Shown piece by piece: positions 1-8,618 of a stretch of 64,000 nucleotides of DNA. Each line of letters opens with the position of its first letter. Positions within the stretch are counted from its first letter, which is position 1. Position numbers and translations under genes: made by a program. The DNA is from an uncultured Aquimarina sp. (lineage in GTDB: Bacteria > Bacteroidota > Bacteroidia > Flavobacteriales > Flavobacteriaceae), in contig CANMKX010000008.1 of assembly GCA_947498595.1 (NCBI GenBank), positions 1 to 64,000 on the forward strand, read 5' to 3'. A model generated the notes under the pieces. It searched no databases. It saw only the letters and a list, made by a program, of their open reading frames with translations, and was not told the DNA's origin.

Positions 1-45
1 GAGAAATTTTTGAAAGGAAACCGCTGAAAAGTGACTCGTAGTTGA

Positions 46-1047
46 AAAAAACGTATAAACTATTATCCCTTTGGACTTGAACATCGCGGTTATAACTCCA
101 CAATTACCGGACGCAAGCATAATTATGGCTTTGTAAGCAAAGAAGAAAACTCAGAATTAGGATTAGATTGGTATGACTTTGGAGCTAGAAACTATGAAGC
201 TTCTTTGGGTAGGTGGATGAATATTGATGCATTAGCTGATGAACCCGAACAAATCTTTATGACACCTTATCAATATGGATGGAATAATCCTATTTATTAT
301 AATGATCCTGATGGAAATTGTCCTAAATGTAAAGAATATGCTAGTAAATTTTTTTCAGGCGTATCAGAACGTATATCAGGATTGTTATCTACTGAAAATA
401 TAGTATCTACAGTAGTTCCTTTAGCAGGAGTAGTTATGAATGTAGGAATCACTCTTTCTGCTGATAATCCGTCTGTAGTAGCTAAGGCTAAATTAGCTGA
501 TTTAGGTCAGACTGCTTTTAATCAATCATCTATTGGTATTGGGAATAATTTAATAAATAATCCTAAAGAGTTAGGGAAATCAGTTGTTGATGCAGGGATG
601 ACTTTAGCAGCTGAACGGATAGGAAGTTCGTTAATGTCTTTTGGCAAATCAGCAGCTCAAGTTAATACTACTGGTACTGCAAATATTTATCAATATGAAG
701 GAACTAGTACGAATAGATTTGGTCATTATGCTATTGAAACTGAATTTAATGGAACAAAAGTAATGACTGATCAAGTTATAACTAGCAGTGACCTTTCTAC
801 AACAACAATTAGAACTCGAAGTACTGGAGATGCAATTAATGTAGCAAAAGTTGAGTTACCTAATGCTAAGGCAGCACAAAAGTATCAAAATAATCAAATA
901 GGTAAACAATTAGGAGCATACGATAAAAGATGTAATTCCTGTGTAAATCATGTTGGTGGAGTATTAAGAGAAGGAGGATTAAATGTTCCAGGTAGTGCTT
1001 TAAAAGAATTTGGTTTTATTAAGACTTTATTTGATAATCAATATTAA
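46..1047 (+). CDS. 5'-truncated Rhs core with papain/LRAT-like toxin tip
   Basis: The frame opens just after a TGA at 43-45. It at once encodes a Bacteroidetes Rhs-core signature: YYPFGLEHRGYN, then LGLDWYDFGARNYEASLGRW, then NPIYYNDPDGN. There is no start codon before the ATG at 205, which lies inside the conserved core, so this is a headless Rhs 3' fragment and not an intact gene. After the core the sequence diverges, as Rhs toxin tips do. The tip has GHYAIE (His174 counted from the ATG at 205) and later CNSCVNHV (Cys243, Cys246, His249). A His followed by an NC-H-like Cys resembles circularly permuted NlpC/P60 or LRAT-like papain folds, so a peptidase, amidase or acyltransferase toxin is inferred. 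The next gene starts one base after the stop and is the likely immunity gene. It could be a displaced orphan tip cassette. The Rhs call is firm; the toxin fold is tentative. Confidence 0.75.
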   Translation, partial: KKRINYYPFGLEHRGYNSTITGRKHNYGFVSKEENSELGLDWYDFGARNYEASLGRWMNIDALADEPEQIFMTPYQYGWNNPIYYNDPDGNCPKCKEYASKFFSGVSERISGLLSTENIVSTVVPLAGVVMNVGITLSADNPSVVAKAKLADLGQTAFNQSSIGIGNNLINNPKELGKSVVDAGMTLAAERIGSSLMSFGKSAAQVNTTGTANIYQYEGTSTNRFGHYAIETEFNGTKVMTDQVITSSDLSTTTIRTRSTGDAINVAKVELPNAKAAQKYQNNQIGKQLGAYDKRCNSCVNHVGGVLREGGLNVPGSALKEFGFIKTLFDNQY

Positions 1048-1048
1048 T

Positions 1049-1369
1049 ATGAGTATAATAATTTGTAAAGAACACGGGGAGAATCAAATTGTACAAATGA
1101 GCAAGAGTCTCCATAATTTTTTTTTAAATCAAGAGACTGAAAATATAGTTAAGTTAATTTTTAATATTGAAGAGATTGGTGAAATTTTTGTATGCTATTT
1201 TTCTTCAAATGAAGATGTTTGTCAATTTAAAGACGATATGAACTTAGATTATTTTGAATCTGAATTTTCAAAAATAAGTGGTAATCCAGGTTCTTGTATA
1301 AATTGTTTTAATGATTATTTGAAAAGAACTCAATCTAAAATTATAGAGAAAGAGTTTAATATAAAATAG
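1049..1369 (+). CDS. Candidate immunity protein for the Rhs tip
   Basis: This small gene of 106 residues starts at ATG 1049, one base after the Rhs-tip stop codon. An in-frame upstream ATG at 1010 lies inside the toxin gene and is less likely. The protein is acidic to neutral with no signal peptide or membrane segment. It has cysteines in ICKEHGEN near the N-terminus and in SCINCFNDY near the C-terminus. I do not recognise the family. The call rests on position: polymorphic toxins of the Rhs type are usually followed directly by a small cytoplasmic immunity gene. A cytoplasmic immunity protein would fit a toxin acting in the target cytoplasm. Confidence 0.5.
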   Translation: MSIIICKEHGENQIVQMSKSLHNFFLNQETENIVKLIFNIEEIGEIFVCYFSSNEDVCQFKDDMNLDYFESEFSKISGNPGSCINCFNDYLKRTQSKIIEKEFNIK

Positions 1370-1444
1370 TAAAAGCCCCTGAGCTCGTCCTAGTATGCGC
1401 TAGTGCTAGTTTGTACCTCAAATCCTTGAGTTTATTATGAAAAC

Positions 1445-1482
1445 AACCGCAAACAGTTGTAAATACTAGGTTTGCGGTTTTT
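1445..1482 (+). terminator. Hairpin with T-run upstream of transposase
   Basis: AACCGCAAAC at 1445-1454 pairs perfectly with GTTTGCGGTT at 1470-1479 across a 15-nt loop, followed by further T residues. It may terminate the Rhs/immunity transcript or protect the insertion sequence from outside transcription. Confidence 0.55.
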
Positions 1483-1522
1483 AGTATTTTCACCTAAATT
1501 GGTGTTGCGATAAAACACTGAT

Positions 1523-2818
1523 ATGAAAGTATTAAATTCTCAGCACATAAGTTCATTTGGAGGGTTAAATTTTGTTTTAGAAGAATTCGAAAAACAAAAT
1601 ATAGGTTCTCTGTTACAGGATTATTTACCGATATTACCAAATCAATCTAAGTATTCATGGAAAGATATCCTATACAGTTTCTGGTCTATTTATTTTTGTG
1701 GTGGTGATTGTATTGAAGATTTAGGAGGTAATTTCCGAGATCACCTACAAGGTAATCGGTTTTTAAACGTGCCGAGTCCAGATAGAGTTTTGGATAGGCT
1801 TAAAGAATTATCACTTCCCAAGGAAATATTGAAAAGCCCACGAGGAAAAAGCTTACACGAATTTGGCATCAATGAAGATGTTAATAACCTAAATTTAAGG
1901 GTTTTAAACTCACTACAGATGTTTTTTGATAAAGAACTAACCCTAGATTATGATAATACTATCATCTTCAATAATAAAGCTGATAGTTTGAACACTTACA
2001 AAAAAGAGTTTGATTATTGTCTTGGAGTTGGTATCATTGAGAATAATATTGTTTATATAGAAAACAGGAACGGTAATAGCAACCCTCGAACGTTGCAAGA
2101 TGCTACAGTATCTAGAATGTTCGATCTGTTAGATCAAAATAATGTAAAAGTAAAAGCTTTTAGAGCTGATAGTGGATCATATCTATATAACATAATTAAG
2201 ATAGTAAGCAAAAAGGCTGAACAGTTTTATATAAAAGCTCGCATGAACGCTGATCTTGCAAAAGCTATTAACACTATTGATAATTGGACTAAGATTGAAA
2301 GTTCATTAGAGGTTGTGTATCGAGGAGAAGTACAATACAAACCTTTTGCTAGAGCACATCGAGATTCTAAAGACACCAAGCCTCTGCAGACCTATCGTTT
2401 AGTAGTATCTAAAATAGAAAGGATTGACAAACAGGTGAACTTTTTTACCAATGAAGCCTGTCTTTATTCAGCTATTCTTACTAATGACAGAAGTCGAGAT
2501 GCGAATGAGATTGTATTTTTCTATATTCAACGAGGAACAATCGAAAAAGAATTTGATGTACTTAAAAATGATTTTGGGTGAAATAATTTACCTTTTTCTA
2601 AACTTGAACAAAATACTGTATTCATGATTTTTACTGCAATATGTAGAAACTTATATCATCATATAATTACAAGGTTTTCTAAGAGATTTAAAAACCTCAA
2701 AACTAGTTATAGGATTAAGAAATTCATCTTTAGGTTTATTACTATCCCGGCTAAATGGATCAAAACATCTAGACAATATAAGCTCAGAATTTATGGAAAT
2801 TTACATTTTAAAACCTAG
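1523..2818 (+). pseudogene. IS1380-like transposase interrupted by a stop codon
   Basis: The frame encodes an IS1380-type DDE transposase: N-terminal region SFGGLNFVLEEFEKQ, then LTLDYDNTII, YIENRNGNSNPRTLQD and FRADSGSY, and a C-terminal part with FDVLKNDFG. At 2579-2581 the frame reads TGA and then continues in the same frame with NNLPFSKLEQNTVF, AICRNLYHH and so on to a TAG at 2818. IS1380 transposases typically have a tryptophan at this point (NDFGWN), so a TGG to TGA change at 2581 explains the break without any frameshift. The two halves together give about 431 codons, a normal family length. The truncated product lacks the C-terminal part that usually holds the last catalytic region. 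Confidence 0.8.
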
Positions 2819-3457
2819 TTAAGATCATAGTAATAAGGCTTCTATAATAAATCATATAAAAAATAACTAACCTCAAATTTCAATGGGGCTAACCTGTCTA
2901 TAACTAATAATTTACAACTATATTAAAAACTATAAATCAATATTTAAACACTACTAATTATTGAATATTTAAACAGTTTCAACTATATAGTTATAATCAT
3001 ATATAAAATTTAAATGTTTTATTTGAGACATACGGATTTAAGGTTGTAACTAGTACCGTATCAGCTTGGCAGGTAAGAATAATAAAATAAGAATAAGTAC
3101 CAGTTACAAATATTTGTAGCTGGTATTTTTATGACAATTGTTTTTGAATATCTTTTTGAAAGACAAAAGCTCTAAACAACATCTTCTGAATATCAACCCA
3201 CTCTACGATAGTTTATAACTTCATAGCGATAAGAGTAAGAAGTACAAAGTCATATTGTAAAGAATGTGTGTGTTTATTTATTAGTCAACTCTCTGAAGAG
3301 TGATTATTATGCAATAGTTTTTTGTTTATGAATTAGCTATTCATGAGTAATACATAATACATATGTTTTTAAATTTTGTATAGAACTAGATATAGTTAAT
3401 GAAGAGTATGCATTGAAATAATTAATTTCGTTATTAGTTTTAAATAAAAGAAGATGC
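2819..3457. other. AT-rich intergenic stretch with IS right end
   Basis: No convincing gene is present. It holds the probable right end of the insertion sequence near 2885-2890 and an isolated terminator-like hairpin at 3098-3130. The stretch around 3020-3085 is slightly less AT-rich than its surroundings and sits just before that terminator, so it may be the tail of a decayed gene or a short non-coding RNA. Confidence 0.4.
3098..3130 (+). terminator. Strong hairpin with T-run, no gene upstream
   Basis: TACCAGTTACAAA at 3098-3110 pairs with the segment ending at 3125 (TTTGTAGCTGGTA) with only a G-T wobble, followed by TTTTT at 3126-3130. No intact + strand gene precedes it within the insertion-sequence border, which suggests a lost gene or a small RNA. 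Confidence 0.6.
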
Positions 3458-3664
3458 ATGAACAAAAAACTTAATGAACAATATTTTGAAACTAAAAAAA
3501 AGTATAGAGAGGGAGTTGAAAATAGGCCAAGAACTTTCAAAAAGAAAATAATTAATTTAGTAATAACAGTAATTTTAATAATCACTTATACTAGTATTAG
3601 TAAAAGTTGTGAGAAGAGAAATGAAGAAAAGAAACTAGAGATTAGTCAGGTAACATTTGAATAA
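3458..3664 (+). CDS. Small single-pass membrane protein, unknown
   Basis: A 68-residue frame starts at ATG 3458 behind AAAAGAAG, a plausible ribosome-binding stretch. The N-terminal 30 residues are very basic. A single hydrophobic segment follows at about residues 31-47 (NLVITVILIITYTSI), then SCEKRNEEKK and a short polar tail. This is the layout of a small single-span membrane protein. I do not recognise a family. It lies alone in an accessory-looking region, and in AT-rich DNA a hydrophobic frame of this size can arise by chance, so its reality is uncertain. Confidence 0.35.
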   Translation: MNKKLNEQYFETKKKYREGVENRPRTFKKKIINLVITVILIITYTSISKSCEKRNEEKKLEISQVTFE

Positions 3665-3810
3665 AAGTTCTAATAATCAAAAAAAGGATCATTTTAAAAA
3701 AATAGAAAATCACCCCAATAGGGTGAAAAGTGGAGGAGTTTTATGTAATAATTTTGTGATATAATCATAAAATAAACAAGTATTAATTATTACAAAAACA
3801 AAACTAACTT

Positions 3811-4740
3811 ATGAAAACAAAATTTTTAAAACCATGCTATTTACTAGTGTTATTTGTATTTGCAGCATGCTCAAATCAAGAAGAGCTACCATTATCAGCA
3901 TCAGATTATAATCTTCCAGAAGTAGTTAATAAGCGCTTAGTTTTTGAAAGTGCGACGCAATTAAGTAATATTATAGAGGATGAAACATTACAAAATAAAT
4001 TGCAAGATAAGTTGCAAACAGAGAATTTTAGCTCATTAAAAAATAGTGAACAAAATGGAGAGTTAGAATACGCAGATTTTATAATGAATTATTATAATGA
4101 AGACGGAGAGATACAAATTGGCGAAGAATTAATTTTAATCAAAGATCAAAAGCAATATATCGTATCTCATGAAAACGAAGGCCTTTTTGAAGAAATAAAA
4201 GCAGACTTAAACAATGGGAATGTACCATCTAGAGAAGATTTAATAGTTCATGAAATAGAGACTACAATAGTTCCAATAGAACAAAATAACACTAAAAGTG
4301 GATGGTTAGACGCTAGATACCAACATGAATTCACTAATGCAGGAGGTGGACGTTATAAATTTGTATTTGAAGCATATCTAAATTCATATTATTTCAGTAT
4401 CGGAGCAGTGAGAATCACAACAGGAGTAAGAGCTAAATTTGAATGGTTACATGGACGTACATGGAAACCTGCGGGAGAAAATGTATACAAAAGTATTTCA
4501 AATCTAAGAATAACATTAACACCTAATTTTGGAGCAGCACAAAGTGTAAGCGTACCTGGAGTATCCCATATAAGTAATCAAAATTTGATAGTAGCTGGAC
4601 CATCTTTAAACTCAATTATCGGACCAATGAATTATCGTATTCAAGTTTCGGGTAATTTTTATGCACAATTAAGAGACCCTAGACAAGCTGCGTATTCGTA
4701 TTCTCAATATTGTCTTTGGGATGCAGGGGTTACTTGCTAG
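3811..4740 (+). CDS. Lipoprotein of unknown function
   Basis: The protein has 309 residues and an N-terminal lipoprotein signal: basic KTKFLK, a hydrophobic core, then the lipobox FAAC with Cys20 as the probable lipidated residue. It is followed by SNQEELP, so sorting to the outer membrane is possible. The middle region (about 45-160) is acidic and helical in character. The C-terminal half, from about GWLDARYQHEF, is rich in aromatic and beta-forming residues and ends with two cysteines (QYCLWDAGVTC) that may pair. No catalytic motif is visible. It stands alone, with a strong terminator 40 bp downstream. I do not recognise the family; similar lipoproteins are common lineage-specific genes in Flavobacteriia. 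Confidence 0.75.
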   Translation: MKTKFLKPCYLLVLFVFAACSNQEELPLSASDYNLPEVVNKRLVFESATQLSNIIEDETLQNKLQDKLQTENFSSLKNSEQNGELEYADFIMNYYNEDGEIQIGEELILIKDQKQYIVSHENEGLFEEIKADLNNGNVPSREDLIVHEIETTIVPIEQNNTKSGWLDARYQHEFTNAGGGRYKFVFEAYLNSYYFSIGAVRITTGVRAKFEWLHGRTWKPAGENVYKSISNLRITLTPNFGAAQSVSVPGVSHISNQNLIVAGPSLNSIIGPMNYRIQVSGNFYAQLRDPRQAAYSYSQYCLWDAGVTC

Positions 4741-4781
4741 TAAAACATATTTGTAAGAAAGTACAGATACAATTTAGATCA

Positions 4782-4816
4782 AAAAGGGAAATTAGTTTAA
4801 CTAATTTCCCTTTTTC
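4782..4816 (+). terminator. Rho-independent terminator after lipoprotein
   Basis: AAAGGGAAATTAGT pairs with ACTAATTTCCCTTT around a very short loop, followed by T residues. It ends the 3811-4740 transcript. Confidence 0.85.
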
Positions 4817-4936
4817 TATTTTTGATATAAAAAAGTTGAGGGACAATGGATTGAAGTTTTTGATATTTTCAGAATAACTTTAGTATCTTACCAAAAGAAA
4901 GCTACAAAAGCAATAAGAATATAACCAAAGTTTGTA

Positions 4937-5815
4937 ATGAAATATATTCAACACGAAGAATTTAAGGTGTCAAAACCAATTCAATTAAAAACATTACCTA
5001 CAAAAATTGATGTAGATGCCGAGAAAAAAGAAATAGAAAAAAAGCTTGAAGCTATAAGAGAACAATTAGGAGAACTTCAAGATACACTTTATGCACATGG
5101 CAAATACGCAGTATTAATCTGCTTACAAGGAATTGATACAGCAGGAAAAGATAGTTTAATACGCGAAGTATTTAAGGATTTCAATACAAGAGGAATTATA
5201 GTTCACAGTTTTAAAGTACCAACAGAACTTGAATTAGGGCATGATTATTTATGGAGACATTATATAGCATTGCCACAACGGGGGAAATTTTCAGTATTTA
5301 ATAGAACACACTACGAAAACGTATTAGTAACTCGTGTACATCCGGAATATATATTAGGAGAGAATTTACCAAACATAAAGAAGGTAGAAGATATAGATGA
5401 AAAATTTTGGGAACAACGATTTGAGCAAATCAGAAATTTTGAACAACACATAGCGCAAAATGGAACATTGATTTATAAATTTTATTTGCATTTGTCAAAA
5501 GATGAACAAAAAAAGCGATTGTTAAGAAGGTTAGAGAAAAAAGAAAAAAACTGGAAGTTTTCACCAGGAGATTTAAAAGAGCGAAAATTGTGGGATCGAT
5601 ATCAAGAGTGTTATCAAGATGCAATAAATCTAACATCAACTACAGATGCTCCATGGTATGTGATTCCTGCAGATGATAAACCTACAGCTCGCTATATAGT
5701 AGCAAAAATATTGTATGATACCTTAAAGGAATATAAAGACATAAAAGAACCTACTTTAGATATAAAAATTAAAGAGAATATAGAACATTATAAAAAAGAA
5801 TTGGAAAACGAATGA
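4937..5815 (+). CDS. Polyphosphate kinase 2 family (PPK2)
   Basis: PPK2 enzymes transfer phosphate between polyphosphate and nucleotides, acting in the cytoplasm on nucleotide and energy balance. This protein has 292 residues, the usual size for a single-domain PPK2. The Walker A loop is GIDTAGKD (Gly65 to Lys71). It is followed by the PPK2-typical segments FKVPTELELGHDYLWR and HYENVLVTRVHPE, and by the lid-like LRRLEKKEKNWKFSPGDLKER. The C-terminal APWYVIPADDKPTAR is also characteristic. The layout looks closest to the single-domain class that phosphorylates nucleoside mono- or diphosphates; the exact class cannot be settled by eye. The stop overlaps the next start by 4 bp (ATGA), so it is translationally coupled to the M28 peptidase downstream. 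Confidence 0.9.
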   Translation: MKYIQHEEFKVSKPIQLKTLPTKIDVDAEKKEIEKKLEAIREQLGELQDTLYAHGKYAVLICLQGIDTAGKDSLIREVFKDFNTRGIIVHSFKVPTELELGHDYLWRHYIALPQRGKFSVFNRTHYENVLVTRVHPEYILGENLPNIKKVEDIDEKFWEQRFEQIRNFEQHIAQNGTLIYKFYLHLSKDEQKKRLLRRLEKKEKNWKFSPGDLKERKLWDRYQECYQDAINLTSTTDAPWYVIPADDKPTARYIVAKILYDTLKEYKDIKEPTLDIKIKENIEHYKKELENE

Positions 5816-7200
5816 AAAAAATAATACTATCATTATTAACAACGATAACACTTGGAGGATATGCGCAAGCTCCGATACAAAATGAAGATGCAGTTATACT
5901 CAAAAAAATATATGATACATCTTTATTAAACGGGAAAAGCTATCAATGGCTAGATTATTTATCAAATCAAATAGGAGGGCGCCTTTCAGGATCTATTAAT
6001 GCTCAAAAAGCGGTAGAATGGGGAGAAAAAGAGTTAAAAGATATAGGATTAGATAAAGTATGGTTACAGCCTGTAATGGTTCCTAAATGGACTAGAGGAA
6101 TTACAGAGATTGGTTATGTAGAAACAGAACCCGGTAAAACGACGCATATGCCTATATGTGCTTTAGGAGGATCAGTACCAACACCCATAGGTGGATTTAA
6201 AGCAAATATTATAGAGGTAAAAGGATTAGAAGAACTAGCAGCTTTAGGGAGAGAAAAAATAGAAGGCAAAATAGTATTTTATAATCGTCCCATGCAGGCA
6301 GATTTAATAGAAACTTTTAGAGCTTATGGAGGATGTGTAGATCAACGATATTCTGGAGCAGCCGAAGCAGCAAAATATGGCGCAGTTGGAGTTCTTGTAC
6401 GATCTATGAATCTTAGATTAGACGATTATCCGCACACAGGAGCAATGAGTTATGGGAAAACTAAAGATGCAGATAAAATACCAGCAGCTGCAATTAGTAC
6501 AAATGGAGCAGAATTGTTAAGTACAATGTTAAGCTTGAATAAGAATATTCGCTTTCATATGAATATGAATTGTAGGTCTTGGAAAGATGTACAATCTTAT
6601 AATGTGATAGGAGAAATAACTGGAAGTGAATATCCAAATGAATATATGGTTGTTGGAGGACACCTAGATTCATGGGATTTGGGAGATGGATCTCATGATG
6701 ATGGAGCAGGAATTGTACAATCGATGGAAGTACTTAGAATACTGAAAGAAATTGGATATAAACCCAAACGATCAATACGTGTTGTAATGTTTATGAATGA
6801 AGAAAATGGTTTACGTGGAGGTAAAAAATATGCAGCTATAGCGAAACAAAAAGGAGAAAATCATGTGTTTGCTTTAGAAAGTGATTCTGGAGGTTTTACT
6901 CCTAGAGGGTTTTCATTTGATTGTGATGATACTGCATTTGCAAAAGTTGAAAGTTGGAAAGAATTATTTGAACCTTATTTGATTCACTCTTTTAAAAAGG
7001 GTGGAAGTGGAGCAGATATAGGCCCTCTTAAAAAAGAAGGAATCGTATTAGCTGGATTACGACCAGATTCTCAACGTTATTTTGATTACCATCATGCAAA
7101 AAATGACACGTTTGATGCTGTTAATAAAAGGGAATTAGAGCTAGGAGCTGCAACAATGACAAGTTTAATGTATTTGTTTGATAAATATGGAACAAAATAA
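5812..7200 (+). CDS. Secreted M28-family aminopeptidase/carboxypeptidase Q-like
   Basis: This 462-residue zinc peptidase starts with a signal peptide (KKIILSLLTTITLGGYAQ), so it is exported. A PA-type insert precedes the catalytic domain (around IEGKIVFYNRPM and SGAAEAAKYGAVGVLVR). The zinc-binding set of family M28 is present: H284 in GGHLDSWD, D296 in HDDGAG, E330/E331 in MNEENG, D358 in ESDSGG and H427/H428 in DYHHAKND. The order and spacing match carboxypeptidase Q-like enzymes, which cut dipeptides or N-terminal residues. It overlaps the PPK2 gene by 4 bp, and a VOC gene follows 9 bp downstream. A role in peptide scavenging in the periplasm or outside the cell is inferred. Confidence 0.92.
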   Translation: MKKIILSLLTTITLGGYAQAPIQNEDAVILKKIYDTSLLNGKSYQWLDYLSNQIGGRLSGSINAQKAVEWGEKELKDIGLDKVWLQPVMVPKWTRGITEIGYVETEPGKTTHMPICALGGSVPTPIGGFKANIIEVKGLEELAALGREKIEGKIVFYNRPMQADLIETFRAYGGCVDQRYSGAAEAAKYGAVGVLVRSMNLRLDDYPHTGAMSYGKTKDADKIPAAAISTNGAELLSTMLSLNKNIRFHMNMNCRSWKDVQSYNVIGEITGSEYPNEYMVVGGHLDSWDLGDGSHDDGAGIVQSMEVLRILKEIGYKPKRSIRVVMFMNEENGLRGGKKYAAIAKQKGENHVFALESDSGGFTPRGFSFDCDDTAFAKVESWKELFEPYLIHSFKKGGSGADIGPLKKEGIVLAGLRPDSQRYFDYHHAKNDTFDAVNKRELELGAATMTSLMYLFDKYGTK

Positions 7201-7209
7201 TACGATACA

Positions 7210-7592
7210 ATGAAAACTGAATTATTGCAAATACATCCTGTGTTAGCTGTAGCTGATATGTCTAAAACGATAACTTATTATGAAGATAAGTTAGGTTTTG
7301 TAAAGAGATACGATAGTCTAAAATATGGAAGTGCAATAATGGATTATGCAGTTGTGTTACGAGAAAATATAGAAATACATTTTCAACTTTTTGATATGAT
7401 AGATAAAATAATAATGCCTCAATTTAGAATTCAAGTTAAAAACATAGATAGACTATACCAAGAATATATAGATAAAGAGGTTTTGAAATGGAATAAAGAA
7501 ATAAAGCAAACTCCTTGGGAACCAAAGAGTTTGCCTTTTATGATTGCAATAATGTTGGGATTACCTTTTATGAAACGATACGCTTAAAATAA
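7210..7592 (+). pseudogene. VOC (glyoxalase-fold) protein with 3' frameshift
   Basis: The first 103 codons encode a VOC-fold protein: IHPVLAVADMSKTITYYEDKLGF, then IEIHFQLF. VOC proteins of this type usually end with a motif like PWGTKEFxFYDxxNxGxTFYE. The frame as read gives PWEPKSLPFMIAIM and stops at 7587. Adding one G to the GGG run at 7517-7519 restores GTKEFAFYDCNNVGITFYE and then TIRLK, with a stop at 7590-7592. So one base has been lost, or missed in sequencing, at a G-run. The break removes the last beta strand and the terminal glutamate that usually binds metal. Without repair, the product would be 125 residues with a nonsense tail. It lies between the M28 peptidase and a MarR regulator. 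Confidence 0.85.
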
Positions 7593-7612
7593 ATTTTCAA
7601 AATAGAACGATT

Positions 7613-8065
7613 ATGAAATTAGAAAAAGCATTACAAACATCATTTGTTGATGAAAAACATAAAGCATTGATTAATGTTATGTATACTTCTAATTGGGTAA
7701 AAGGACTATATAATGAAGTATTACAGCAATATGAAATTACAATTTCACAATTTAATATTTTAAGAATTTTAAAAGGATCATTACAACTTAATAAGCATCT
7801 AACAATGAATGAAATTAAATCTCGTCTAGTAGATAATACACCTAATACAACACGATTGGTAAATGCATTATTGAAGAAAAAATATATCGAACGAGCTAAA
7901 TGTGAACATGATTTAAGAATTACTTATGTACTATTAACCCCTTCTGGAGAATTATTAGTTCAAGAGGCAAGTTGTAAATTAGAAGAAAAATTAGCTACAA
8001 TCACAACATTACAACAAAGAGAATTAAAGAATTTAAATAAACTTCTGGAACAATTACGAGAGTAA
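7613..8065 (+). CDS. MarR-family transcriptional regulator
   Basis: This 150-residue protein has a winged-helix MarR layout: an N-terminal dimerisation helix, SQFNILRILKGS, a recognition region LTMNEIKSRLVDNTPNTTRLVNALLKKKYIER, a wing with CEHDLRITYVLLTPSGE, and a C-terminal dimerisation helix. MarR proteins usually repress nearby genes and respond to small ligands or oxidation. It lies 20 bp behind the frameshifted VOC gene, so the two were probably co-transcribed and the regulator may have controlled it. Its last 12 bp overlap the convergent gene at 8054. Confidence 0.85.
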   Translation: MKLEKALQTSFVDEKHKALINVMYTSNWVKGLYNEVLQQYEITISQFNILRILKGSLQLNKHLTMNEIKSRLVDNTPNTTRLVNALLKKKYIERAKCEHDLRITYVLLTPSGELLVQEASCKLEEKLATITTLQQRELKNLNKLLEQLRE

Positions 8066-8554
8066 AGGAACGATTTTTAAACCTTCGATTTTAAATCCAT
8101 TTTCGCGTAAACGTTCTTCCCATTTTAATTTAGTCCCAATATATGATGCGTTTTTAAATAATTGCCGATCTTCACAAAAAATAGTAGTTTCAGCAAATGA
8201 AGAAATTCTAGGGTCATCAGGGGCTAACATTAACTCTTTCCGATGCAAAACAGGTGGATTCTTTCTTTTTCGATAATCAATAGTTTTTAGGCTATGTAAT
8301 ACAATATTAACCACTGTTGCTTTTAAAAGAACAGGGAACAAAACATCATCAAAATTATCGTACAAAAGAAAAGAAACGGTATCTAATTTTTTTGAAATCT
8401 TAACCAAGTTCCAATCTATTGAAGCATTAACAATAGAAGAAGCAAGGATTAAAGCTTCTGTTTCTTCGGGAGGAAGGTAATCTATAGCAGATCGGTGTAT
8501 ATAATGCATGTTGCCAAGCTTCCGACCGATATTTTTTTGTAATTTCTTTTTCAT
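8054..8554 (-). CDS. Conserved-looking hypothetical protein
   Basis: This 166-residue protein starts at ATG 8554 with a basic N-terminus (KKKLQKNIGRKLG). It has no signal peptide, no clear membrane segment and no catalytic motif that I recognise. Notable stretches are YLPPEETEALILASSIV, SIDWNLVKISKKLDTVSFLLYDNFDDVLFPVL and the C-terminal KWEERLRENGFKIEGLKIVPLL. The balanced composition and long open frame indicate a real cytoplasmic protein. It is divergent from the gene at 8619 with only 64 bp between them, and its end overlaps marR by 12 bp. The divergent partner is also unknown, so the two may share regulation. Confidence 0.6.
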   Translation of the reverse strand: MKKKLQKNIGRKLGNMHYIHRSAIDYLPPEETEALILASSIVNASIDWNLVKISKKLDTVSFLLYDNFDDVLFPVLLKATVVNIVLHSLKTIDYRKRKNPPVLHRKELMLAPDDPRISSFAETTIFCEDRQLFKNASYIGTKLKWEERLRENGFKIEGLKIVPLLS

Positions 8555-8591
8555 ATAATAGCGTTTTTGAATGTAAAAATAAATTATTTAC

Positions 8592-8603
8592 TTTACGTGT
8601 AAA
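8592..8603. promoter_or_regulatory. Palindrome in divergent promoter region
   Basis: TTTAC at 8592-8596 and GTAAA at 8599-8603 form a short inverted repeat in the 64-bp gap between the divergent starts at 8554 and 8619. It is a candidate operator for a regulator such as the nearby MarR protein; this is inference only. Confidence 0.3.
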
Positions 8604-8618
8604 ATAAATGATTGCAAA

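Larger units (their letters stand above)
1374..2890 (+). mobile_element. IS1380-family insertion sequence (inactive)
   Basis: The element is about 1.5 kb and is built around one transposase gene. Candidate outer ends are AGCCCC at 1374-1379 and its complement GGGGCT at 2885-2890. The repeats are short and diverge quickly inward, so the ends are approximate, and no convincing target-site duplication was found. A 10-bp hairpin at 1445-1479 lies between the left end and the transposase and may block read-through transcription. The element sits immediately downstream of the Rhs toxin/immunity pair, a common place for insertion sequences to accumulate. The transposase has an in-frame stop, so autonomous movement is unlikely. 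Confidence 0.6.

Noticed and set aside
1417..1433. Short CTCAA/TTGAG hairpin as a separate regulatory element
   Set aside because: Arms of 5 bp in AT-rich DNA are easily found by chance; the stronger hairpin at 1445 explains the structure better.
3337..3585. Minus-strand 82-codon hydrophobic frame
   Set aside because: It overlaps the small + strand gene at 3458, and its make-up (Phe, Leu, Ser runs) is what the reverse of AT-rich sequence gives.
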